DNA from: a bacterium
GTDB taxonomy: Bacteria > Bacteroidota > Bacteroidia > Chitinophagales > Saprospiraceae
Reading direction: 5' to 3'
Length of the DNA stretch: 58,491 bases
NCBI GenBank assembly: GCA_024742755.1
Contig: JANSXW010000022.1
Location: 1 to 58,491 of the forward strand
Part shown: positions 50,309 through 58,491 of the stretch, piece by piece
Layout: each line of letters begins with the position of its first letter
Numbering within the stretch: the first letter of the stretch is position 1
The notes under the pieces: model-generated
What the model saw: the letters and a program-made list of their open reading frames with translations, nothing else
Database searches by the model: none
What the model was told of the DNA's origin: nothing
Position numbers and translations under genes: made by a program

Positions 50309-51469
50309 ATGCGCATTATCCTCTTTACCGGCAAGGGCGGCGTTGGCAAAACGACGCTGGCGGCAGCCACGGCGCTCCGGGCAGCTCAGTCAGGCACCAA
50401 AACCCTCATCCTTTCCACAGACCCGGCTCACAGCCTTTCCGATGCACTCGATCAGGAGCTCTCCCCCGAGCCTCAGGAGATTGCCCCCAACCTGTTCGCT
50501 CAGGAAGTCGATGTCTATTACTCTATGAAAAAGCACTGGGAAAACGTCCGGCAGCTCATGCTGGCCACCTTCCGCTTTCAGGGCGTGGAAAACGTGGTTG
50601 CGGAGGAACTTTCTGCCCTGCCCGGCATGGAGGAAGCTTCCGCGTTTTTGTGGCTGGAGGAATACCACCGGGAGGGGCTTTACGACCTCATCGTCATTGA
50701 CAGTGCGCCTACGGGCGAAACGCTGAGCCTGCTGTCGCTTCCGCAGGTCACGCAGTCCTGGGTCATGAAGGCCTTCCCCGGGCAACGCTTTGCCATGAAG
50801 GGGTTTGGGGCGATGGTCAGGGGCATGACCGGTATCCCGCTGGACTACGGGCTGGACGAACTGGAGCGGCTTTTTGACAAGCTGGAGCGCATACAGAAAG
50901 TCATGCAGGACCCCGAAATTTCCAGTATTCGCGTTGTCCTCAACCCCGAGCGCATGGTCATCCGGGAAGCCAAACGGGCATTGACCTACCTGCAGCTTTA
51001 TGGTTACAATGTGGATGCCGTTCTGGTCAACCGCATTCTGCCGGAAGCAGCCCGGGCGGGAGGCTTTGAGCAGTACCTGGACCAACAGGCGGAATACCTG
51101 GAGGAAATCGAGCAAAGTTTTCAGCCCCTGCCCATTTTCAAACTTCCTCATCAGGGACGGGAAGTCTTTGGGCGACCTTTGCTACAGGAAATCGGGCAGT
51201 CGCTCTACGGCGGCCGGGAGGATTTCACGAACGTACTGTATCAGGACAAGCCCTTCGAACTGCGGGAAATTACCGGCGGCTACATCGCCCGGCTGAAGCT
51301 CCCTTTTGTAAAGGACAAAGATTTCACCATCAACAAATACGGGGACGAGCTCGTCGTGTCCCTTGGCAACCAAAGACGGACCATCGCCTTGCCCCGCTTT
51401 GCCAATTACCTGCAGGTGGAGGGGCATCACTTTGAAGCCCCCTGGCTGGAAGTGCAATTGAAAAGATAG
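50309..51469 (+). CDS. ArsA/GET3-family ATPase
   Basis: A 386-residue single-domain ATPase: deviant Walker A GKGGVGKTT (8-16), switch I DPAHSLSDALDQEL (about 38-51), and switch II IVIDSAPTGETLSLLSLPQ (about 131-149). The C-terminal ~90 residues add an all-beta domain (REITGGYIARLKLPFVKDKDFTINKYGDELVVSLGNQRRTIALP), as in anion-transporting ArsA-like proteins of bacteria and plants. No arsB, arsC or arsR adjoins, so arsenite export is unlikely; a chaperone-like role is possible. The leader 50220-50308 has no clear promoter. Confidence 0.9.
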   Translation: MRIILFTGKGGVGKTTLAAATALRAAQSGTKTLILSTDPAHSLSDALDQELSPEPQEIAPNLFAQEVDVYYSMKKHWENVRQLMLATFRFQGVENVVAEELSALPGMEEASAFLWLEEYHREGLYDLIVIDSAPTGETLSLLSLPQVTQSWVMKAFPGQRFAMKGFGAMVRGMTGIPLDYGLDELERLFDKLERIQKVMQDPEISSIRVVLNPERMVIREAKRALTYLQLYGYNVDAVLVNRILPEAARAGGFEQYLDQQAEYLEEIEQSFQPLPIFKLPHQGREVFGRPLLQEIGQSLYGGREDFTNVLYQDKPFELREITGGYIARLKLPFVKDKDFTINKYGDELVVSLGNQRRTIALPRFANYLQVEGHHFEAPWLEVQLKR

Positions 51470-51532
51470 CACAGGACAATTCCCGGCCCGCTTTTTTGTA
51501 CCTTCCGGCGGATACAACAAAACAGCGACCCT

Positions 51533-52486
51533 ATGAAAATAATAGCGCTTGACGGCAGGACCCTCAACCCGGGCGACCTGAGCTGGAAAGGCCTTGGCGC
51601 CTTTGGCGAATATGAAACACACGATTTCACCCCCAGGGAGCAGGTGGTGGAGCGGGGAAAACCGGCAGATATCCTCCTCGTCAACAAAGTGGTGCTGGGG
51701 AAAGCCGAGCTGTCGCAGCTCCCCAATTTGAAGTGCATTTGCGTCACCGCTACCGGGTACAACAACGTCGATCTGCAAGCTGCCCGGGAACGCAACATCC
51801 CGGTATGCAATGCGGTGGGATACAGCACGGATTCCGTTGCGCAGCACGTTTTTGCGCTGCTGCTCGCGCTGACCAACCGGGTGTATCAGCACCACATCAG
51901 CGTACAGGCAGGCGAATGGCAGCGCAGCGATGATTTTGCCTACACTTTGCATACCCTGCCCGAGCTTACCGGTAAAGCCTTTGGCATTTACGGATTTGGG
52001 CGCATCGGACAGCGGGTGGCAGACCTGGCGCAGGCTTTCGGTATGAAAGTCCTGGCCACGCACAAACACCCCGAACGGGATGCCCGCCCCGGAGTGGAGT
52101 TCGTCCGCATTGAGGCATTGTTTGAACGAAGCGATGCCATTTCACTCCACGCCCCCCTTTCTGAGGCCAACCGCGAGATTGTGAATACCCAACTGCTGCA
52201 GCGTATGAAGCCCACCGCCTACCTCATCAATACCGGCCGGGGCGGGCTGATACAGGAAGCAGACCTGAAGCTTGCCCTGCAGGAGAAGCAACTGGCAGGA
52301 GCTGCCCTGGATGTGCTCAGCACCGAGCCACCCAAAGAAGGCAATGTGCTCATCAGCGCCCCGAACTGCATCATCACCCCCCACCTCGCCTGGGCCTCGC
52401 TGGAAGCCCGGCAGCGCCTCATGGAGATTACCCTGAACAACATCAGAGCTTTTCAGGCAGGGGCACCACAGAATGTAGTCAACTAA
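51533..52486 (+). CDS. D-2-hydroxyacid dehydrogenase
   Basis: A 317-residue NAD(P)-dependent enzyme reducing 2-oxoacids such as glyoxylate or hydroxypyruvate. NAD motif FGIYGFGRIGQRVADLAQ (Gly-x-Gly-x-x-Gly), catalytic Arg in LINTGRGGLIQEADL, Glu in TEPPKEG and His in ITPHLAWAS are present. Length normal. It precedes the LytS gene by 68 bases. The 60-base region before its ATG has a near-consensus TACCTTCC at about 51498. Confidence 0.92.
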   Translation: MKIIALDGRTLNPGDLSWKGLGAFGEYETHDFTPREQVVERGKPADILLVNKVVLGKAELSQLPNLKCICVTATGYNNVDLQAARERNIPVCNAVGYSTDSVAQHVFALLLALTNRVYQHHISVQAGEWQRSDDFAYTLHTLPELTGKAFGIYGFGRIGQRVADLAQAFGMKVLATHKHPERDARPGVEFVRIEALFERSDAISLHAPLSEANREIVNTQLLQRMKPTAYLINTGRGGLIQEADLKLALQEKQLAGAALDVLSTEPPKEGNVLISAPNCIITPHLAWASLEARQRLMEITLNNIRAFQAGAPQNVVN

Positions 52487-52531
52487 CCGTCCCAATACCA
52501 GGCACCGGCCACATGGCGGTAGGCAAGTGTA

Positions 52532-52550
52532 TAGATTTGCCTTAAATTTG
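52532..52550 (+). promoter_or_regulatory. Two overlapping -7 boxes at the LytS start
   Basis: TAGATTTG (52532-52539) and TAAATTTG (52543-52550) both match TAnnTTTG exactly. The second ends 4 bases before the ATG, so its transcript would be leaderless. No -33 TTG is seen at the right distance for either. Confidence 0.45.
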
Positions 52551-52554
52551 CCCT

Positions 52555-53658
52555 ATGAACCTTCGTAAGCCTCCCATTTCCTGGGGTATTGCCATCCTGA
52601 TCGCGATCGGGCTGGGTTTGCTGTGGAGCCTGAGAGACTACCTCTTCCTCCTTTACCTGCGGGAAAACTATCAGTTTGAATGGCCGCGGCTGTGGCTGCA
52701 TGTGGCCAACTACTCTACCTGGGGCATCCTCTTTCCGCTGGTGCACCACTGGATCAGGCGCACTCAGGAGCATCAGGAGCGCTACCGCCTGATTGGCAGC
52801 ATTCTGCTGATCGGGTTCGGGCTTTCTGTCCTGCACGAACTGGTATCCAACATTCTGTTCTTTGGGATGCTGCATTTTACCGGCAAGGAGCTGATTTCGG
52901 CAGATACTTTCCGGCATATTTTCCGTGCCCTTCCTGCTGCCCTGATTTCACGCATGGTGGAGTTTGGCATCATTTACACCATTTACTCGGCGATCAACTT
53001 TCAGCGGAAGCTGCGCGATCAGCGGATTGCCATGGCAGAAATACAGTCGCAGCTCTCAGGCGCACAACTCAATGCCCTGCGCCTGCAACTACAGCCCCAC
53101 TTCCTGTTCAACACCCTAAACACCATTTCCGCCCTCATGGAATTTGATAAAAAGGAAGCCCAACGGATTGTCTCCCGCCTGGGCAGCCTGCTAAGGGTGG
53201 TTCTGGACCAGGAAAAAAGCAACCTTATTCCCTTGCGGGAAGAGCTGGAGTTTATTCAAAACTACCTCAAAATAGAGCAGACCCGCTTTCAGGACCGATT
53301 GGACGTTGAATTTGACATAGAAGAGCAGGCACAGCAGGTGCAGGTACCGAGTCTGATCCTGCAGCCGCTCGTTGAAAACGCCATCAAGCATGGGTTTGCC
53401 AGTCAAAGCGGAGATGGGAAGATCACCATTTCCGGAAGGATCACCGATGGGCAGGAGCTGCTCTTGGAGGTCCGGGACAATGGAAAAGGCAGTACGGCCG
53501 AAAAATCAGTGTTGCTGCAAAAAGGCATTGGGCTGCAGAATGTACGGGAGCGCCTGGCCCTGCTTTATGGGGAGCGGGCAGGCTTCGGGTTGCAATCTGC
53601 TCCCGGTGAAGGCTTCGTGGTCACCCTGGCCATTCCCACTCAAAAACCAACGCTATGA
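52555..53658 (+). CDS. LytS-type sensor histidine kinase
   Basis: A 367-residue membrane histidine kinase of the LytS/YehU class: four TM segments (about 10-32, 50-68, 80-104, 125-147), His_kinase domain with phospho-acceptor His182 in LQPHFLFNTLNT, and HATPase block with N-box LVENAIKHGF and VRDNGKG. Sensing region is minimal, so the signal may come from membrane state. The stop overlaps the next ATG (ATGA), coupling it with its LytTR partner. Confidence 0.92.
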   Translation: MNLRKPPISWGIAILIAIGLGLLWSLRDYLFLLYLRENYQFEWPRLWLHVANYSTWGILFPLVHHWIRRTQEHQERYRLIGSILLIGFGLSVLHELVSNILFFGMLHFTGKELISADTFRHIFRALPAALISRMVEFGIIYTIYSAINFQRKLRDQRIAMAEIQSQLSGAQLNALRLQLQPHFLFNTLNTISALMEFDKKEAQRIVSRLGSLLRVVLDQEKSNLIPLREELEFIQNYLKIEQTRFQDRLDVEFDIEEQAQQVQVPSLILQPLVENAIKHGFASQSGDGKITISGRITDGQELLLEVRDNGKGSTAEKSVLLQKGIGLQNVRERLALLYGERAGFGLQSAPGEGFVVTLAIPTQKPTL

Positions 53659-54437
53659 AAGTCATCCGTGCACTTGTCGTAGACGATGAGCCCCTGGCCC
53701 GGGCGCGGATTGTCAAACTGCTGGAACAAGCCGAAGGCGTGATCTGTATTGGAGAATGCAAAAATGGCCGGGAAGCCTTGAGGCGGATCCGGGATTACCA
53801 GCCGGACCTCGTTTTTCTCGATATAGAAATGCCTGACCTGAACGGATTTGATGTCCTGAAGCAGGAAGAACTTAAACCCCTGCCTTTCATTATTTTCGTC
53901 ACGGCCTATGATCAGTATGCGCTCAAGGCTTTTGATGTGCACGCAGTGGATTATCTGCTCAAACCCTACGATGATGACCGCTTTGAACAGGCGCTGGGCC
54001 ACGCCCGGGAGCAAATACAAACCAGGGAAAATGCGGAGCTGCACCAGAAGATGGTCCATTTTTTAAAGCAGCATGAAGCACAGCAAACACCCGGGCTGCA
54101 GTTTCTGGAAGTCAAGGACAAAGGGCGTACCCTTGAGATCAATGTGCTGGACGTACAGCATTTTGAAGCCGATGGCAACTATCTGATTGCGCATACCGGT
54201 TCCCGCCGGCACCTCATCCGGCAGACCTTGCAATCCGTAGCAGATGCGCTGCCGGCAGGGCAATTCCTCCGTATACACCGGTCGCTGCTGGTCAACACCA
54301 ATGCTATTGATCGGGTGCAGTACGATGGGAACAATCAGTACACCCTCCACCTGCGCAATGGCGAGGCACTGGCATCAAGCCGGGGCTACAAGACCGAAAT
54401 CCATCAATACCTGGAAGCCCGGGGCGAAGACGCTTAA
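53655..54437 (+). CDS. LytTR response regulator
   Basis: A 260-residue response regulator: receiver domain (1-~120) with acidic pair DDE at 10-12, phospho-acceptor Asp56 in FLDIEMPDLNG and Lys in LLKPYDDDR, then a LytTR DNA-binding domain (about 155-255; RHLIRQTLQSVADAL, FLRIHRSLLVNTNAIDRVQ). Overlaps the kinase stop. LytTR regulators bind paired repeats; no target could be identified here. Confidence 0.93.
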   Translation: MKVIRALVVDDEPLARARIVKLLEQAEGVICIGECKNGREALRRIRDYQPDLVFLDIEMPDLNGFDVLKQEELKPLPFIIFVTAYDQYALKAFDVHAVDYLLKPYDDDRFEQALGHAREQIQTRENAELHQKMVHFLKQHEAQQTPGLQFLEVKDKGRTLEINVLDVQHFEADGNYLIAHTGSRRHLIRQTLQSVADALPAGQFLRIHRSLLVNTNAIDRVQYDGNNQYTLHLRNGEALASSRGYKTEIHQYLEARGEDA

Positions 54438-54474
54438 CCATTCACCACAATTCCCACCACTGATCACAAATCCC

Positions 54475-54505
54475 TTGCGGACAGCGGATTAGCCCCCTAT
54501 CTTTG
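54475..54505 (+). promoter_or_regulatory. Consensus promoter after the LytTR gene
   Basis: TTG (54475-54477), 20 bases, TATCTTTG (54498-54505), an exact -7 box at normal spacing. Its transcript would run only to the terminator at 54557, about 80 bases. Confidence 0.55.
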
Positions 54506-54511
54506 AAACAT

Positions 54512-54591
54512 CAAAGAAGTTACCCGATTTTAAAAAATTATGATGATGTGGCAATGGCGGCCCAGTCTTTTATGGCTGGGCCGCTTTTTTT
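54512..54591 (+). ncRNA. Candidate ~80-nt small RNA or leader
   Basis: Defined by the promoter at 54475-54505 and the terminator at 54557-54591; no ORF. It could be a free small RNA or an attenuated leader of the FRG gene, which begins 55 bases after the terminator. Confidence 0.4.
54557..54591 (+). terminator. Intrinsic terminator before the FRG gene
   Basis: GCGGCCCAG / CTGGGCCGC perfect 9-bp stem (54557-54565, 54576-54584) and seven T. Confidence 0.88.
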
Positions 54592-54633
54592 CATCTTTGT
54601 CAGTATCCCCCTGCATCCCTCCTGAAATCTCCC

Positions 54634-54641
54634 TACCTTTG
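54634..54641 (+). promoter_or_regulatory. -7 box adjoining the FRG start
   Basis: TACCTTTG, an exact TAnnTTTG match, ends 4 bases before ATG 54646; initiation at the usual distance would give a leaderless mRNA. Confidence 0.45.
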
Positions 54642-54645
54642 CAGC

Positions 54646-55500
54646 ATGCATACACAAGGGGAAACCATCCGGGTGAAAACCTGGAGCGAACTGCAAGACA
54701 TACTTTACCACGACTCCTGGAACGACCAGCTGCAGCGCTTCCGCTCGGGCTATGTGTACCGGGGCATGGAGGACATCAACTACGAACTGACTTCCACCCT
54801 CAACCGGCTGGGAGAATCGCACCTGGAAAAGCACCTGTTGCGCAATTTCCGGAAGTACTCTCACAAGCAAATCCGCTCAGAGTATACCTCCATCTGGAAC
54901 TGGCTGGCGCTGGCTCAGCACCATGGCTTGCCCACCCGCCTGCTCGACTGGACCTACTCGCCCTACGTGGCCTTGCATTTCACTACTAATGACTTCAACC
55001 GCTACGACCGGGACGGCGTCATCTGGGCGGTCAACTACGTAGATTCGAAATTACACCTCCCTGATCAGTTGGCGCTCATCATCGAAGAGGAAGGCTCCCA
55101 TATTTTTACCGCTGAAATGCTGGAGCGTGCCGTGGACAGCCTCTCCAAGCTTGGGCACCTTAAAAATGACGATTTTGCCGTTTTTTTCGAGCCGCCTTCC
55201 ATCGATGACCGGATTGTCAATCAGTATGCGGTGTTCTCTATGATGTCTGACCCCAATACCCTGCTCAGCGATTGGCTGATTGGCCGGCAGGTGCGCTACT
55301 TTAAAATCATTATCCCGGCAGAACTCAAATGGGAAATCCGGGACAAGCTCGACCAGTCCAACATCAACGAGCGGGTGCTGTTCCCCGGGCTTGACGGGCT
55401 GGCTACCTGGCTCAAACGCCACTACCGGGATGTACGCCTGGAACCTTCGCCCAGGAAGGTTTCGGAAAGCCAGGACGAGCGGCCGTCTGAAGGGGCTTAG
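54646..55500 (+). CDS. FRG-domain protein
   Basis: A 284-residue cytoplasmic protein with an FRG domain, named for its FxxRG-type motif. Here the core reads YVYRGMEDINYELTSTLNR (about 37-55), later HHGLPTRLLDWTYSPYVALHFTT (about 102-124), which is the most conserved FRG block. FRG proteins recur near defence and stress genes, and some resemble ADP-ribosyltransferases; activity is not proven. The gene stands alone behind a terminator and has its own -7 box. Its stop overlaps the convergent glutamate-synthase-like gene by 4 bases. Confidence 0.85.
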   Translation: MHTQGETIRVKTWSELQDILYHDSWNDQLQRFRSGYVYRGMEDINYELTSTLNRLGESHLEKHLLRNFRKYSHKQIRSEYTSIWNWLALAQHHGLPTRLLDWTYSPYVALHFTTNDFNRYDRDGVIWAVNYVDSKLHLPDQLALIIEEEGSHIFTAEMLERAVDSLSKLGHLKNDDFAVFFEPPSIDDRIVNQYAVFSMMSDPNTLLSDWLIGRQVRYFKIIIPAELKWEIRDKLDQSNINERVLFPGLDGLATWLKRHYRDVRLEPSPRKVSESQDERPSEGA

Positions 55501-57083
55501 AAACGGTCGGCCCGGGCCAGCTTCCAATCCATTTGCCAGGCAGCAGGAATCATATGCTCATCCCGCAGGCAGCCTTCGGGCATTTCCGGGTATAAATCAC
55601 TGTACCGCCTTACCTCGTGCATGCTGATCCGGCGGTAGATATGATGGCGGGTAATCTGATCCGGATGATCCAGTCCGGCGGCGCCCAGCAGTTCCACGAA
55701 GTTTTTGATGGTCTCCTGCTGGAAGTTTGCCACACGTACTTTTTTGTCGCTCACCACCAGCCCCTGCACCAGTTCGGGGCGCTGAGTAGCCACGCCGGTT
55801 GGGCAATTGTTTTTATTGCACTCCAGGGCCTGAATGCAGCCCAGGGCCAGCATCATGGCACGGGCGCTGTAGCAGGCATCGGCACCCAGCGCAAAGGCGC
55901 GGAACATGTGGAAACCGGTAAGTATCTTTCCAGAAGCAAAAAGCTTAATGTGCTGCTTAATGCCAAAGCCATGCAAAATGTCATAGGCGGTGGCCAGGCC
56001 TTCCCGGAAGGGCATGCCCACTGAATTGGAAAACTCGGGCGGGGCAGCGCCGGTACCGCCTTCTCCCCCATCCACAGCAATAAAATCCGGGTAAATATCC
56101 GCTTCTATCATGGCTTTGCAGATCGCCATAAACTCGGACCGGCTGCCCATGCAGAGCTTAAAGCCAACCGGCTTGCCCTCCGAGAGTTCCCGAAGCTGCC
56201 CGATGAACGCCACCAACCCCTGAGGAGTGGAAAACGCCTTGTGCCCGGGAGGAGAAAGGACCGAAGTCCCTACTTTCACCCCTCTGATTTTGGCAATTTC
56301 AGGGGTATTCTTCGCTGCCGGCAAAATACCACCGTGGCCAGGCTTGGCACCCTGTGATAATTTCACTTCTATCATTTTGACCTGTGGAGAAGCCGCGCGC
56401 TCCGCAAAGGCCTCAGGGGAAAACTGCCCGTCCGGTGTGCGGCAGCCAAAGTATCCGGTACCAAACTGGTAGATCAGGTCGCCGTTGTGTTTTTGGTGGT
56501 AAGGGCTGATGCCGCCTTCTCCGGTGTTGTGGGCAAAGCCGCCCATTTCAGCACCTCCGTTGAGCGCCATGATGGCATTTTTGCTCAGGGAGCCAAAGCT
56601 CATAGCGGACACATTCAGGAGGCTGGCGGAATAGGGCTGACGGCAGGCTGCATTCCCAACCCTCACCCGTGGGTCCTGCACGAGGTCGTGGGCATCTTTG
56701 GCGGCGATGGAGTGGTTGAGCCATTCGTACCCTTCCCGGTAAAGGTCGAGCTGTGTGCCGAAGGGCGTAGTATCGCGTACTTTTTTCGCCCGCTGATAGA
56801 CCACCGAGCGGTAAATCCGGTTGATGGGGCGCCCATTGGTGTCGGATTCGATGAAATACTGGTAAAGCTTAGGGCGAAGTTCCTCCAGCACATACCGCCC
56901 CCTGCCAAAAACCGGAAAATTGCGCATCACCGTGTGGCGGGTCTGAACCATATCATAAAAGCCGAGCCCAAGGACCGGTACCAGCAACACCAACCCCCAG
57001 ATAAGCGGCGGCCAAAAGAAATAGGCACCCAAAAGCAGCGTACCGAGGGATAAAAATGCAAAAACTAAGAATTCGTTTCTCAT
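55497..57083 (-). CDS. FMN-binding glutamate-synthase-like protein with membrane anchor
   Basis: A 528-residue protein: two N-terminal TM segments (about 4-36), then the glutamate synthase central/FMN barrel (SYSASLLNVSAMSFGSLSKNAIMALNGGAEMGGFAHNTGEGG and IAVDGGEGGTGAAPPEFSNSVGMP), and a Cys cluster C-x5-C-x4-C (CIQALECNKNNCPTG) that would hold the [3Fe-4S] cluster of GltB. The amidotransferase domain of true GltB is missing. Related stand-alone GltB-like enzymes act in amine metabolism. Upstream on the same strand is the cytochrome c assembly gene (79 bases). Confidence 0.92.
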   Translation of the reverse strand: MRNEFLVFAFLSLGTLLLGAYFFWPPLIWGLVLLVPVLGLGFYDMVQTRHTVMRNFPVFGRGRYVLEELRPKLYQYFIESDTNGRPINRIYRSVVYQRAKKVRDTTPFGTQLDLYREGYEWLNHSIAAKDAHDLVQDPRVRVGNAACRQPYSASLLNVSAMSFGSLSKNAIMALNGGAEMGGFAHNTGEGGISPYHQKHNGDLIYQFGTGYFGCRTPDGQFSPEAFAERAASPQVKMIEVKLSQGAKPGHGGILPAAKNTPEIAKIRGVKVGTSVLSPPGHKAFSTPQGLVAFIGQLRELSEGKPVGFKLCMGSRSEFMAICKAMIEADIYPDFIAVDGGEGGTGAAPPEFSNSVGMPFREGLATAYDILHGFGIKQHIKLFASGKILTGFHMFRAFALGADACYSARAMMLALGCIQALECNKNNCPTGVATQRPELVQGLVVSDKKVRVANFQQETIKNFVELLGAAGLDHPDQITRHHIYRRISMHEVRRYSDLYPEMPEGCLRDEHMIPAAWQMDWKLARADRF

Positions 57084-57161
57084 GGTTTTTCAGGTCATTT
57101 GTCCAATTCCAAAGCAGGCTTCACAGGCGGGGAAGCAAGTCGAAAAAGCAGTGGATACGCT

Positions 57162-58214
57162 TTACAGCACATCAAACCACTTCAGGCGTACCTTCTCCAG
57201 GCGGGCGAGCAGGCTAGCCATCCATAGCCCGACAAGGGTCCACCCGATGATAGCCGGATAGAAGACCAGCCGCATGGTGTTGTCCAAATCCTCACCGCCC
57301 AGGGCCGGGTTGCCCCCTGCGCCCGGGTGCAGGCTGTCGGTCAGGCGCGGGATGACGTAGATGAGGGGGATGAGGGCAGCAAAAGCAAAAATGTTGTACA
57401 CCGCTGAAATGCGCGCCCGCTTGTCCGGGTCATCAAAGACAGCGCGAAGGATGAAGTAAGCCAGGTAGATCAACAGCGCAATGACCGTCATATTCTGCTT
57501 GACATCACCGCTCCAGTAGGCGCCCCAGGTATGTTTGGCCCAAATGGCACCGGTCGCCAGCCCCAGTATGCCAAACAGAATCCCCACCTTGGTAAACGCC
57601 TGTGCATCGCAGTCCTGCCGCAGGTCGCCCTGCCGAAGGTAGCGGATACTGTAAGTCAGGGCACCGATAAAGATAAAGATCATCGCGAACCACAGCGCAA
57701 CGTGGAAGTAGGTATTGCGGATGGTTTCATACAGGATATTCCGGAAAGGGAAGGTGAAAGTCCAGCGTTCGTTCAGCCCTTCGATGGGCGTATTGGGAAA
57801 GGCAGCAACACCCAACTCCGGCGCTACACTATCCTGCGTGACAAACACCGCACTGGGCAGTACGGAGGAACCATCCTTTTTATGGTCCACCACCAGCGTA
57901 AAATCCTGGACTTTCCGGTCTACCGGAAGGTAGGGTGGAATGGCAAAGGTGGCTTCCAGCCTGCGGTCGTCCAATACCTTAACGGCTTGTGCCCCAAGGG
58001 CACGCTCATCGTCCATCTTCAGCCAGACCCGCACTTCCGGGCTTTGGGTGTACATGGAATTGTAGCCTGTGATTTCCACAACGGCTTCCTGCCCCGTGCG
58101 CAAACTGCCCGGAGACACCCCGGAAATACCAGGATTGAGCGGCACAACCATCCCAGCTATGAATACATAACACAAGATGAGGACGCCCAGAATTTTCCAC
58201 CAGTAGGTTTTCAT
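57162..58214 (-). CDS. CcsA/CcmC-like cytochrome c assembly protein with extra periplasmic domain
   Basis: A 350-residue inner-membrane protein. TM1 (about 8-26) is followed by a ~150-residue periplasmic region with an IPT/TIG-like beta fold (GISGVSPGSLRTGQEAVVEITGYN), then six TM helices of the CcmC/CcsA type. The heme-handling loop WAKHTWGAYWSGD (about 225-237) is a variant of WGxxWxWD, and His residues flank it. It should transfer heme to apocytochrome c. No ccm partner genes lie inside the window. The first gene of the minus-strand pair with the glutamate-synthase-like gene. Confidence 0.85.
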   Translation of the reverse strand: MKTYWWKILGVLILCYVFIAGMVVPLNPGISGVSPGSLRTGQEAVVEITGYNSMYTQSPEVRVWLKMDDERALGAQAVKVLDDRRLEATFAIPPYLPVDRKVQDFTLVVDHKKDGSSVLPSAVFVTQDSVAPELGVAAFPNTPIEGLNERWTFTFPFRNILYETIRNTYFHVALWFAMIFIFIGALTYSIRYLRQGDLRQDCDAQAFTKVGILFGILGLATGAIWAKHTWGAYWSGDVKQNMTVIALLIYLAYFILRAVFDDPDKRARISAVYNIFAFAALIPLIYVIPRLTDSLHPGAGGNPALGGEDLDNTMRLVFYPAIIGWTLVGLWMASLLARLEKVRLKWFDVL

Positions 58215-58401
58215 AATCTCATTTTCGCTTCAGGGCTTGAAATAACTATATTTTGAGGGAATAGACAACTCTGTCTGTCAGGAACAGGTCAGATCAGGGG
58301 CGGAATAAGCAGACCAAACCGGCATACCGAAAAAATAGGACGGAATCCATGCCCAAACCAAACAGAATAGCAGGGAAAAAATTGAAACCGAATTTTTTAC
58401 T

Positions 58402-58426
58402 TAGTGTATAATTTACACTACCTTTA
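58402..58426 (+). promoter_or_regulatory. Palindromic operator over a -7 box
   Basis: TAGTGTA-TAATT-TACACTA (58402-58420), 7-bp perfect arms, overlapping TACCTTTA (58419-58426), one mismatch from TAnnTTTG, 20 bases before the kinase ATG. Suits repression of the kinase gene. Confidence 0.5.
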
Positions 58427-58446
58427 GCCGAGTTAAAAGGACAGTC

Positions 58447-58491
58447 ATGATAGTAGTAGTAGATAGTGGCTCGACCAAAGCCGACTGGAAA
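58447..58491 (+). CDS. BadF/GlcNAc-kinase-type ASKHA protein (partial, 5' end only)
   Basis: Only 15 codons lie in the window: MIVVVDSGSTKADWK. The VVDSGSTKxDW phosphate-1 motif is the start of BadF/BadG/N-acetylglucosamine kinase family proteins with the actin-like ATPase fold. The 3' part is beyond the window end. Likely phosphorylates an amino sugar; preceded by a palindromic operator. Confidence 0.7.
   Translation, partial: MIVVVDSGSTKADWK

Noticed and set aside
50309-51469. Arsenite export system
   Set aside because: No arsB, arsC or arsD adjoins; the ArsR protein at 30677 is 19 kb away and lacks the arsenic motif.

Overview
This is a chromosomal segment of a Bacteroidota bacterium, most likely of the Saprospiria/Lewinella-like branch (the phylum is well supported, the lower rank is inference). 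Evidence: two proteins with type IX secretion C-terminal domains (a gliding-motility-type CTD at 2749-10434 and a type A CTD at 24633-26780), a PUR-type DUF3276 protein, the Bacteroidota-specific family usually labelled 'asparagine synthetase B', and many promoters with the phylum's TAnnTTTG -7 box. There is no rRNA, CRISPR array, intact IS element or prophage; one tRNA-Leu(GAG) is present.

Left part (1-17053): an S24/LexA-like regulator; a membrane protein, MOSC protein and zinc-ribbon protein with overlapping ends; a giant cell-surface protein of about 2,560 residues with 22 Ig/PKD-like repeats; MarC; a PNPOx-like flavoprotein; an HtrA protease; the 'asparagine synthetase B' family protein; and a VWA membrane protein. 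A structured, promoter- and terminator-flanked RNA candidate lies on the minus strand between marC and the flavoprotein. 17054-17899 holds no intact gene.

Middle (17900-30553): a small outer-membrane barrel, DUF3276, a Cys-rich lipoprotein, then a minus-strand array: ECF sigma factor > anti-sigma/TPR protein > secreted subtilase > periplasmic TPR-CHAT (caspase-like) protein > MsbA-type ABC exporter. This is the most system-like accessory locus: two secreted proteases under a dedicated sigma/anti-sigma pair. Fructose-bisphosphatase and tRNA-Leu follow on the plus strand.

Sulfur/respiration part (30677-49326): an ArsR regulator with Cys residues placed as in persulfide sensors, a rhodanese-fold protein lacking the catalytic Cys, a methyltransferase, a 59-aa protein, a Crp/Fnr regulator, a SulP anion transporter, UPF0182-TrkH-TrkA, cytochrome bd (CydAB), and later CBS, helical, MBL-rhodanese (persulfide dioxygenase-like) and heme c genes. 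The same GTGA-N6-TCAC operator lies at identical spacing from the -7 box upstream of SulP and the MBL-rhodanese gene, suggesting that the Crp/Fnr protein coordinates a reduced-sulfur response.

Right part (49521-58491): DUF547, an ArsA/GET3-like ATPase, a D-2-hydroxyacid dehydrogenase, a LytS/LytTR two-component pair, an FRG-domain protein, an FMN glutamate-synthase-like enzyme, a CcsA/CcmC-like cytochrome c assembly protein, and the first codons of a BadF/GlcNAc-kinase-type gene cut by the window end.
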